Positions 1-9,861 of a DNA stretch of 64,000 bases are shown here, piece by piece (the first letter of the stretch is position 1; each line of letters begins with the position of its first letter). Below the pieces are notes generated by a model. That model worked only from the letters and a program-made list of their open reading frames with translations. It did not search any database and had not been told where the DNA came from. The position numbers and the translations under genes are program-made. This stretch comes from Sisyra terminalis (Eukaryota; Arthropoda; Insecta; Neuroptera; Sisyridae): the NCBI GenBank assembly GCA_958496175.1, contig OY292280.1:15624001-15688000 (forward strand). The letters run 5' to 3'.

Positions 1-1002
1 ATGAAGGTACAGGCAATTGATGAAGAAGCCACATTCGTCTCTCCCTCTTTGTGGGAAGTGTTCATCCCTTAAACTCCCTGTTCATCCCTTAAACATGGTT
101 TGTTTAGGGAAAAATTTGCACAGCACGTACAGATGGACTTATACTTTCGATTGGCACCCTTAAAAATTTTTTTTTTTATTAGACGATTTTCGAGAAAATC
201 AACGATGGTTAACCCATGGATTTTTTTGATGAAAAAACTTTTTGTTTCGAAATCGAAAAATATTATTATATCATCGTTCTAGACATTGTTGCGAACCCGA
301 AACTGCCTTTGGTTCGAAAATCATCCCTTATATAACGAAGGTACATGCAATTGTTGAAGAAGCCACATTCGTCTCTCCCTCTTAGTGGGAAGTGTTCATC
401 CCTTAAACTGCCTGTTCATCCCTTAAACATGGTTTGATTGGGGAAAAATTTGCACAGCACGTACAGATGGACTTATACATTCGATTGGCACCCTTAAAAA
501 ATTTTTTTTTTATTTGACGATTTTCGAGAAAATCAACGATGGTTAACCCATGGATTTTTTTGATGAAAAAACTTTTTGTTTCGAAATCGAAAAATATTAT
601 TATATCATCGTTCTAGACATTGTTGCGAACCCGAAACTGCCTTTGGTTCGAAAATCATCCCTTATATAACGAAGGTACAGGCAATTGTTGAAGAAGCCAC
701 ATTCGTCTCTCCCTCTTAGTGGGAAGTGTTCATCCCTTAAACTGCCTGTTCATCCCTTAAACATGGATTGTTTAGGGAAAAATTTGCACAGCACGTACAG
801 ATGGACTTATACTTTCGATTGGCACCCTTAAAAAATTTTTTTTATTTGACGATTTTCGAGAAAATCAACGATGGTTAACCCGTGGATTTTTTTGATGAAA
901 AAACTATTTGTTTCGAAATCGAAAAATATTATTATATCATCGTTCTAGACATTGTTGCGAACCCGAAACTGCCTTTGGTTCGAAAATCATCCCTTATATA
1001 AC
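1..1002. repeat. Left-edge units (3 monomers)
   Basis: Units start at 3, 337 and 671. The first has private changes, CTCTTTGTGG and AAACTCCCTG, and reads GTACAGGCAATTGATGAAG. The CAATTGATG variant also occurs in the units starting at 63,234 and 63,901 near the right edge. The third unit also carries GTACAGG and CCGTGG with ACTATTTG. No gene or regulatory site is seen. Confidence 0.85.
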
Positions 1003-3337
1003 GAAGGTACATGCAATTGTTGAAGAAGCCACATTCGTCTCTCCCTCTTAGTGGGAAGTGTTCATCCCTTAAACTGCCTGTTCATCCCTTAAACATGGTT
1101 TGTTTGGGGAAAAATTTGCACAGCACGTACAGATGGACTTATACTTTCGATTGGCACCCTTAAAAAATTTTTTTTTATTTGACGATTTTCGAGAAAATCA
1201 ACGATGGTTAACCCGTGGATTTTTTTGATGAAAAAACTATTTATTTCGAAATCGAAAAATATTATTATATCATCGTTCTAGACATTGTTGCGAACCCGAA
1301 ACGGCCTTTGGTTCGAAAATCATCCCTTATATAACGAAGGTACATGCAATTGTTGAAGAAGCCACATTCGTCTCTCCCTCTTAGTGGGAAGTGTTCATCC
1401 CTTAAACTGCCTGTTCATCCCTTAAACATGGTTTGTTTGGGGAAAAATTTGCACAGCACGTACAGATGGACTTATACTTTCGATTGGCACCCTTAAAAAT
1501 TTTTTTTTTATTTGACGATTTTCGAGAAAATCAACGATGGTTAACCCGTGGATTTTTTTGATGAAAAAACTATTTGTTTCGAAATCGAAAAATATTATTA
1601 TATCATCGTTCTAGACATTGTTGCGAACCCGAAACTGCCTTTGGTTCGAAAATCATCCCTTATATAACGAAGGTACATGCAATTGTTGAAGAAGCCACAT
1701 TCGTCTCTCCCTCTTAGTGGGAAGTGTTCATCCCTTAAACTGCCTGTTCATCCCTTAAACATGGTTTGTTTGGGGAAAAATTTGCACAGCACGTACAGAT
1801 GGACTTATACATTCGATTGGCACCCTTAAAAATTTTTTTTTTTATTTGACGATTTTCGAGAAAATCAACGATGGTTAACCCATGGATTTTTTTGATGAAA
1901 AAACTTTTTGTTTCGAAATCGAAAAATATTATTATTTCATCGTTCTAGACATTGTTGCGAACCCGAAACTGCCTTTGGTTCGAAAATCATCCCTTATATA
2001 ACGAAGGTACATGCAATTGTTGAAGAAGCCACATTCGTCTCTCCCTCTTAGTGGGAAGTGTTCATCCCTTAAACTGCCTGTTCATCCCTTAAACATGGTT
2101 TGTTTGGGGAAAAATTTGCACAGCACGTACAGATGGACTTATACTTTCGATTGGCACCCTTAAATAAATTTTTTTTTATTTGACGATTTTCGAGAAAATC
2201 AACGATGGTTAACCCGTGGATTTTTTTGATGAAAAAACTATTTGTTTCGAAATCGAAAAATTTTATTATATCATCGTTCTAGACATTGTTGCGAACCCGA
2301 AACTGCCTTTGGTTCGAGAATCATCCCTTATATAACGAAGGTACATGCAATTGTTGAAGAAGCCACATTCGTCTCTCCCTCTTAGTGGGAAGTGTTCATC
2401 CCTTAAACTGCCTGTTCATCCCTTAAACGAGGTTTGTTTGGGGAAAAATTTGCACAGCACGTACAGATGGACTTATACTTTCGATTGGCACCCTTAAAAA
2501 AATTTTTTTTATTTGACGATTTTCGAGAAAATCAACGATGGTTAACCCATGGATTTTTTGGATGAAAAAACTTTTTGTTTCGAAATCGAAAAATATTATT
2601 ATATCATCGTTCTAGACATTGTTGCGAACCCGAAACAGTCTTTGGTTCGAAAATCATCCCTTATATAACGAAGGTACGTGCAATTGTTGAAGAAGCCACA
2701 TTTGTCTCTCCCTCTTAGTGGGAAGTGTTCATCCCTTAAACTGCCTGTTCATCCCTTAAACGAGGTTTGTTTAGGGAAAAATTTGCACAGCACGTACAGA
2801 TGGACTTATACATTCGATTGGCACCCTTAAAAAATTTTTTTTTTATTTGACGATTTTCGAGAAAATCAACGATGGTTAACCCATGGATTTTTTTGATGAA
2901 AAAACTTTTTGTTTCGAAATCGAAAAATATTATTATATCATCGTTCTAGACATTGTTGCGAACCCGAAACTGCCTTTGGTTCGAAAATCATCCCTTATAT
3001 AACGAAGGTACATGCAATTGTTGAAGAAGCCACATTCGTCTCTCCCTCTTAGTGGGAAGTGTTCATCCCTTAAACTGCCTGTTCATCCCTTAAACATGGT
3101 TTGATTGGGGAAAAATTTGCACAGCACGTACAGATGGACTTATACTTTCGATTGGCACCCTTAAAAAATTTTTTTTTTATTAGACGATTTTCGAGAAAAT
3201 CAACGATGGTTAACCCATGGATTTTTTGGATGAAAAAACTTTTTGTTTCGAAATCGAAAAATATTATTATATCATCGTTCTAGACATTGTTGCGAACCCG
3301 AAACTGCCTTTGGTTCGAAAATCATCCCTTATATAAC
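1003..3337. repeat. 7-unit higher-order repeat, copy A1 (~2,335 bp)
   Basis: Seven units starting at 1003, 1336, 1669, 2003, 2337, 2670 and 3004. Diagnostic changes in order are ACTATTTATTTCG with ACGGCC, a unit with TATTATTTCATCG, a unit with AAATTTTATTATATC and GGTTCGAGAATC, and a last unit with TTTGATTGGGG, ATTAGACG and TTGGATG ending before GTACAGG. The same series recurs 2,335 bp downstream. The fifth unit here has CAGTC, GGTACGTGC and CATTTGTC, which copy A2 lacks. Confidence 0.85.
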
Positions 3338-5673
3338 GAAGGTACAGGCAATTGTTGAAGAAGCCACATTCGTCTCTCCCTCTTAGTGGGAAGTGTTCAT
3401 CCCTTAAACTGCCTGTTCATCCCTTAAACATGGTTTGTTTGGGGAAAAATTTGCACAGCACGTACAGATGGACTTATACTTTCGATTGGCACCCTTAAAA
3501 ATTTTTTTTTTATTTGACGATTTTCGAGAAAATCAACGATGGTTAACCCGTGGATTTTTTTGATGAAAAAACTATTTATTTCGAAATCGAAAAATATTAT
3601 TATATCATCGTTCTAGACATTGTTGCGAACCCGAAACGGCCTTTGGTTCGAAAATCATCCCTTATATAACGAAGGTACATGCAATTGTTGAAGAAGCCAC
3701 ATTCGTCTCTCCCTCTTAGTGGGAAGTGTTCATCCCTTAAACTGCCTGTTCATCCCTTAAACATGGTTTGTTTGGGGAAAAATTTGCACAGCACGTACAG
3801 ATGGACTTATACTTTCGATTGGCACCCTTAAAAATTTTTTTTTTATTTGACGATTTTCGAGAAAATCAACGATGGTTAACCCGTGGATTTTTTTGATGAA
3901 AAAACTATTTGTTTCGAAATCGAAAAATATTATTATATCATCGTTCTAGACATTGTTGCGAACCCGAAACTGCCTTTGGTTCGAAAATCATCCCTTATAT
4001 AACGAAGGTACATGCAATTGTTGAAGAAGCCACATTCGTCTCTCCCTCTTAGTGGGAAGTGTTCATCCCTTAAACTGCCTGTTCATCCCTTAAACATGGT
4101 TTGTTTGGGGAAAAATTTGCACAGCACGTACAGATGGACTTATACATTCGATTGGCACCCTTAAAAATTTTTTTTTTTATTTGACGATTTTCGAGAAAAT
4201 CAACGATGGTTAACCCATGGATTTTTTTGATGAAAAAACTTTTTGTTTCGAAATCGAAAAATATTATTATTTCATCGTTCTAGACATTGTTGCGAACCCG
4301 AAACTGCCTTTGGTTCGAAAATCATCCCTTATATAACGAAGGTACATGCAATTGTTGAAGAAGCCACATTCGTCTCTCCCTCTTAGTGGGAAGTGTTCAT
4401 CCCTTAAACTGCCTGTTCATCCCTTAAACATGGTTTGTTTGGGGAAAAATTTGCACAGCACGTACAGATGGACTTATACTTTCGATTGGCACCCTTAAAT
4501 AAATTTTTTTTTATTTGACGATTTTCGAGAAAATCAACGATGGTTAACCCGTGGATTTTTTTGATGAAAAAACTATTTGTTTCGAAATCGAAAAATTTTA
4601 TTATATCATCGTTCTAGACATTGTTGCGAACCCGAAACTGCCTTTGGTTCGAGAATCATCCCTTATATAACGAAGGTACATGCAATTGTTGAAGAAGCCA
4701 CATTCGTCTCTCCCTCTTAGTGGGAAGTGTTCATCCCTTAAACTGCCTGTTCATCCCTTAAACGAGGTTTGTTTGGGGAAAAATTTGCACAGCACGTACA
4801 GATGGACTTATACTTTCGATTGGCACCCTTAAAAAATTTTTTTTTTATTAGACGATTTTCGAGAAAATCAACGATGGTTAACCCATGGATTTTTTTGATG
4901 AAAAAACTTTTTGTTTCGAAATCGAAAAATATTATTATATCATCGTTCTAGACATTGTTGCGAACCCGAAACTGCCTTTGGTTCGAAAATCATCCCTTAT
5001 ATAACGAAGGTACATGCAATTGTTGAAGAAGCCACATTCGTCTCTCCCTCTTAGTGGGAAGTGTTCATCCCTTAAACTGCCTGTTCATCCCTTAAACATG
5101 GTTTGATTGGGGAAAATTTTGCACAGCACGTACAGATGGACTTATACATTCGATTGGCACCCTTAAAAAATTTTTTTTTTATTTGACGATTTTCGAGAAA
5201 ATCAACGATGGTTAACCCATGGATTTTTTTGATGAAAAAACTTTTTGTTTCGAAATCGAAAAATATTATTATATCATCGTTCTAGACATTGTTGCGAACC
5301 CGAAACTGCCTTTGGTTCGAAAATCATCCCTTATATAACGAAGGTACATGCAATTGTTGAAGAAGCCACATTCGTCTCTCCCTCTTAGTGGGAAGTGTTC
5401 ATCCCTTAAACTGCCTGTTCATCCCTTAAACATGGTTTGATTGGGGAAAAATTTGCACAGCACGTACAGATGGACTTATACTTTCGATTGGCACCCTTAA
5501 AAAATTTTTTTTTTATTAGACGATTTTCGAGAAAATCAACGATGGTTAACCCATGGATTTTTTGGATGAAAAAACTTTTTGTTTCGAAATCGAAAAATAT
5601 TATTATATCATCGTTCTAGACATTGTTGCGAACCCGAAACTGCCTTTGGTTCGAAAATCATCCCTTATATAAC
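3338..5673. repeat. 7-unit higher-order repeat, copy A2 (~2,336 bp)
   Basis: Seven units starting at 3338, 3671, 4004, 4338, 4672, 5006 and 5340 repeat copy A1 in order. For example GGTTCGAGAA lies at 2311 in A1 and 4646 here, an offset of 2,335. The unit at 4672 differs from its A1 partner: it carries ATTAGACG and lacks the CAGTC and CGTGC changes. This suggests gene conversion or exchange after duplication. The block ends before a GTACAGAC unit, where A1 is followed by GTACAGGC. Confidence 0.85.
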
Positions 5674-6675
5674 GAAGGTACAGACAATTGTTGAAGAAGC
5701 CACATTCGTCTCTCCCTCTTAGTGGGAAGTGTTCATCCCTTAAACTGCCTGTTGATCCCTTAAACATGGTTTGTTTGGGGAAAAATTTGCACAGCACGTA
5801 CAGATGGACTTATACATTCGATTGGCACCCTTAAAAAATTTTTTTTTTATTAGACGATTTTCGAGAAAATCAACGATGGTTAACCCATGGATTTTTTGGA
5901 TGAAAAAACTTTTTGTTTCGAAATCGAAAAATATTATTATATCATCGTTCTAGACATTGTTGCGAACCCGAAACTGCCTTTGGTTCGAAAATCATCCCTT
6001 ATATAACGAAGGTACATGCAATTGTTGAAGAAGCCACATTCGTCTCTCCCTCTTAGTGGGAAGCGTTCATCCCTTAAACTGCCTGTTCATCCCTTAAACG
6101 AGGTTTGTTTGGGGAAAAATTTGCACAGCACGTACAGATGGACTTATACTTTCGATTGGCACCCTTAAAAAATTTTTTTTTTATTTGACGATTTTCGAGA
6201 AAATCAACGATGGTTAACCCATGGATTTTTTTGATGAAAAAACTTTTTGTTTCGAAATCGAAAAATATTATTATTTCATCGTTCTAGACATTGTTGCGAA
6301 CCCGAAACTGCCTTTGGTTCGAAAATCATCCCTTATATAACGAAGGTACATGCAATTGTTGAAGAAGCCACATTCGTCTCTCCCTCTTAGTGGGATGTGT
6401 TCATCCCTTAAACTGCCTGTTCATCCCTTAAACATGGTTTGTTTGGGGAAAAATTTGCACAGCACGTACAGATGGACTTATACATTCGATTGGCATCCTT
6501 AAAAAATTTTTTTTCTATTTGACGATTTTCGAGAAAATCAACGATGGTTAACCCATGGAATTTTTTGATGAAAAAACTTTTTGTTTCGAAATCGAAAAAC
6601 ATTATTATATCATCGTTCAAGACATTGTTGCGAACCCGAAACTGCCTTTGGTTCGAAAATCATCCCTTATATAAC
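5674..6675. repeat. Mixed units between HOR blocks (3 monomers)
   Basis: Units start at 5674, 6008 and 6342. Private changes include GTTGATCCC in the first, AAGCGTTC in the second, and GGGATGTGTTC, TTTTCTATTTGACG, CATGGAATTTTTT and GTTCAAGAC in the third. The GTTCAAGAC variant reappears only from 33.6 kb. No higher-order partner was found nearby. Confidence 0.8.
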
Positions 6676-8010
6676 GAAGGTACATGCAATTGTTGAAGAA
6701 GCCACATTCGTCTCTCCCTCTTAGTGGGAAGTGTTCATCCCTTAAACTGCCTGTTCATCCCTTAAACATGGTTTGTTTGGGGAAAAATTTGCACAGCACG
6801 TACAGATGGACTTATACTTTCGATTGGCACCCTTAAAAATTTTTTTTTTATTTGACGATTTTCGAGAAAATCAACGATGGTTAGCCCATGGATTTTTTTG
6901 ATGAAAAAACTTTTTGTTTCGAAATCGAAAAATATTATTATATCCTCGTTCTAGACATTGTTGCGAACCCGAAACTGCCTTTGGGTCGAAAATCATCCCT
7001 TATATAACGAAGGTACATGCAATTGTTGAAGAAGCCACATTCGTCTCTCCCTCTTAGTGGGAAGTGTTCATCCCTTAAACTGCCTGTTCTTCCCTTAAAC
7101 ATGGTTTGTTTGGGGAAAAATTTGCACAGCACGTACAGATGGACTTATACATTCGATTGGCACCCTTAAAAAATTTTTTTTTTATTTGACGATTTTCGAG
7201 AAAATCAACGATGGTTAACCCATGGATTTTTTTGATGAAAAAACTTTTTGTTTCGAAATCGAAAAATATTATTATATCATCGTTCTAGACATTGTTGCGA
7301 ACCCGAAACTGCCTTTGGTTTGAAAATCATCCCTTATATAACGAAGGTACATGCAATTGTTGAAGAAGCCACATTCGTCTCTCCCTCTTAGTGGGAAGTG
7401 TTCATCCCCTAAACTGCCTGTTCATCCCTTAAACATGGTTTGTTTGGGGAAAAATTTGCACAGCACGTACAGATGGACTTATACTTTCGATTGGCACCCT
7501 TAAAAAAATTTTTTTTTATTTGACGATTTTCGAGAAAATCAACGATGGTTAGCCCATGGATTTTTTTGATGAAAAAACTTTTTGTTTCGAAATCGAAAAA
7601 TATTATTATATCATCGTTCTAGACATTGTTGCGAACCCGAAACTGCCTTTGGGTCGAAAATCATCCCTTATATAACGAAGGTACATGCAATTGTTGAAGA
7701 AGCCACATTCGTCTCTCCCTCTTAGTGGGAAGTGTTCATCCCTTAAACTGCCTGTTCATCCCTTAAACATGGTTTGTTTGGGGAAAAATTTGCACAGCAC
7801 GTACAGATGGACTTATACATTCAATTGGCACCCTTAAAAAATTTTTTTTTTATTTGACGATTTTCGAGAAAATCAACGATGGTTAACCCATGGATTTTTT
7901 TGATGAAAAAACTTTTTGTTTCGAAATCGAAAAATATTATTATATCATCGTTCTAGACATTGTTGCGAACCCGAAACTGCCTTTGGTTCGAAAATCATCC
8001 CTTATATAAC
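6676..8010. repeat. Dimeric HOR, two copies (2 x ~667 bp)
   Basis: Units at 6676 and 7343 carry GGTTAGCCCATGG and TTTGGGTCG; units at 7009 and 7677 carry the ACATTCG form. The marker TTGGGTCGAA lies at 6981 and 7649, an offset of 668. The pattern continues into the next unit at 8011, which has the same two markers plus a 7-bp deletion. Confidence 0.8.
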
Positions 8011-8662
8011 GAAGGTACATGCAATTGTTGAAGAAGCCACATTCGTCTCTCCCTCTTAGTGGGAAGTGTTCATCCCTTAAACTGCCTGTTCATCCCTTAA
8101 ACATGGTATGTTTGGGGAAAAATTTGCACAGCACGTACAGATGGACTTCGATTGGCACCCTTAAAAAATTTTTTTTTATTTGACGATTTTCGAGAAAATC
8201 AACGATGGTTAGCCCATGGATTTTTTTGATGAAAAAACTTTTTGTTTCGAAATCGAAAAATATTATTATATCATCGTTCTAGACATTGTTGCGAACCCGA
8301 AACTGCCTTTGGGTCGAAAATCATCCCTTATATAACGAAGGTACATGCAATTGTTGAAGAAGCCACATTCGTCTCTCCCTCTTAGTGGGAAGTGTTCATC
8401 CCGTAAACTGCCTGTTCATCCCTTAAACATGGTATGTTTGGGGAAAAATTTGCACAGCACGTACAGATGGACTTCGATTGGCACCCTTAAAAAATTTTTT
8501 TTTATTTGACGATTTTCGAGAAAATCAACGATGGTTAACCCGTGGATTTTTTTGATGAAAAAACTATTTGTTTCGAAATCGAAAAATATTATTATATCAT
8601 CGTTCTAGACATTGTTGCGAACCCGAAACTGCCTTTGGGTCGAAAATCATCCCTTATATATC
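8011..8662. repeat. Tandem pair of 326-bp units with a 7-bp deletion
   Basis: Both units read GATGGACTTCGATTGG (ATGGACTTCG at 8141 and 8467) where others read GATGGACTTATACTTTCG. The offset between them is 326 bp. Both have CATGGTATG and TTTGGGTCG. They differ at CCATGG (first) against CCGTGG with ACTATTTG (second). The deletion is not seen elsewhere, so this is a local single-unit duplication. Confidence 0.85.
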
Positions 8663-9720
8663 GAAGGTACATGCAATTGTTGAAGAAGCCACATTCGTCT
8701 CTCCCTCTTAGTGGGAAGTGTTCATCCCTTAAACTGCCTGTTCATCCCTTAAACATGGTATGTTTGGGGAAAAATTTGCACAGCACGTACAGATGGACTT
8801 ATACTTTCGATTGGCACCCTTAAAAAATTTTTTTTTATTTGACGATTTTCGAGAAAATCAACGATGGTTAACCCGTGGATTTTTTTGATGAAAAAACTAT
8901 TTGTTTCGAAATCGAAAAATATTATTATATCATCGTTCTAGACATTGTTGCGAACCCGAAACTGCCTTTGGTTCGAAAATCATCCCTTATATAACGAAGG
9001 TACATGCAATTGTTGAAGAAGCCACATTCGTCTCTCCCTCTTAGTGGGAAGTGTTCATCCCTTAAACTGCCTGTTCATCCCTTAAACATGGTTTGTTTGG
9101 GGAAAAATTTGCACAGCACGTACAGATGGACTTATACATTCGATTGGCACCCTTAAAAATTTTTTTTTTTATTTGACGATTTTCGAGAAAATCAACGATG
9201 GTTAGCCCATGGATTTTTTTGATGAAAAAACTTTTTGTTTCGAAATCGAAAAATATTATTATATCATCGTTCTAGACATTGTTGCGAACCCGAAACTGCC
9301 TTTGGGTCGAAAATCATCCCTTATATATCGAAGGTACATGCAATTGTTGAAGAAGCCACATTCGTCTCTCCCTCTTAGTGGGAAGTGTTCATCCCTTAAA
9401 CTGCCTGTTCATCCCTTAAACATGGTTTGTTTGGGGAAAAATTTGCACAGCACGTACAGATGGACTTATACTTTCGATTGGCACCCTTAAAAAAATTTTT
9501 TTTTATTTGACGATTTTCGAGAAAATCAACGATGGTTAACCCATGGATTTTTTTGATGAAAAAACTTTTTGTTTCGAAATCGAAAAATATTATTATATCA
9601 TCGTTCTAGACATTGTTGCGAACCCGAAACTGCCTTTGGTTCGAAAATCATCCCTTATATAACGAAGGTACATGCAATTGTTGAAGAAGCCACATTCGTC
9701 TCTCCCTCTTAGTGGGAAGT

Positions 9721-9755
9721 GTTCATCCCTTAAACTGCCTGTTCATCCCTTAAAC
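9721..9755. repeat. Internal 15-bp direct repeat pair (deletion hotspot)
   Basis: GTTCATCCCTTAAAC occurs at 9721-9735 and again at 9741-9755, separated by TGCCT, so the period is 20 bp. This arrangement is present in every full-length unit. The 25 short units carry only one copy and lack exactly one 20-bp period. Replication slippage or single-strand annealing between the copies would produce that product. A third, shorter relative, TCATCCCTTA, lies near the 3' end of the same unit. Confidence 0.93.
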
Positions 9756-9822
9756 ATGGTTTGTTTGGGGAAAAATTTGCACAGCACGTACAGATGGACT
9801 TATACTTTCGATTGGCACCCTT

Positions 9823-9838
9823 AAAAAATTTTTTTTTT
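9823..9838. repeat. A6T10 tract, length-variable in each unit
   Basis: A run of six A followed by ten T lies in the middle of the unit, directly after GGCACCCTT. It is the commonest site of length change between units: A5 to A8 and T7 to T13 are seen, and variants read TTAGAAATT, TTAACAAAATT and TTAAATAA. Most 1-2 bp differences in unit length come from here. An A-tract joined to a T-tract is known to be stiff and to disfavour nucleosomes, so it could set nucleosome phase. That role is inference. Confidence 0.85.
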
Positions 9839-9845
9839 ATTTGAC

Positions 9846-9861
9846 GATTTTCGAGAAAATC
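9846..9861. repeat. 16-bp inverted repeat (7-bp arms, 2-nt centre)
   Basis: GATTTTC-GA-GAAAATC has perfectly complementary 7-bp arms. It follows the A/T tract in every unit I checked by eye and seems less variable than its surroundings. It could be a dimer-binding site for a satellite-binding protein or a small cruciform. No protein can be named from the sequence. Confidence 0.75.

Noticed and set aside
103..112. Telomere-like TTTAGGG or CCCTTAA words
   Set aside because: Each is a single word inside a 334-bp unit and never in tandem. TTTAGGG comes from one G-to-A change in GTTTGGGG. Not telomeric repeats.
9823..9861. Rho-independent terminator (dyad with T run)
   Set aside because: The T run precedes the dyad on the plus strand. 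On the minus strand the dyad is followed by an A run in the RNA sense. The dyad is AT-rich and the context is eukaryotic satellite, so no terminator is called.
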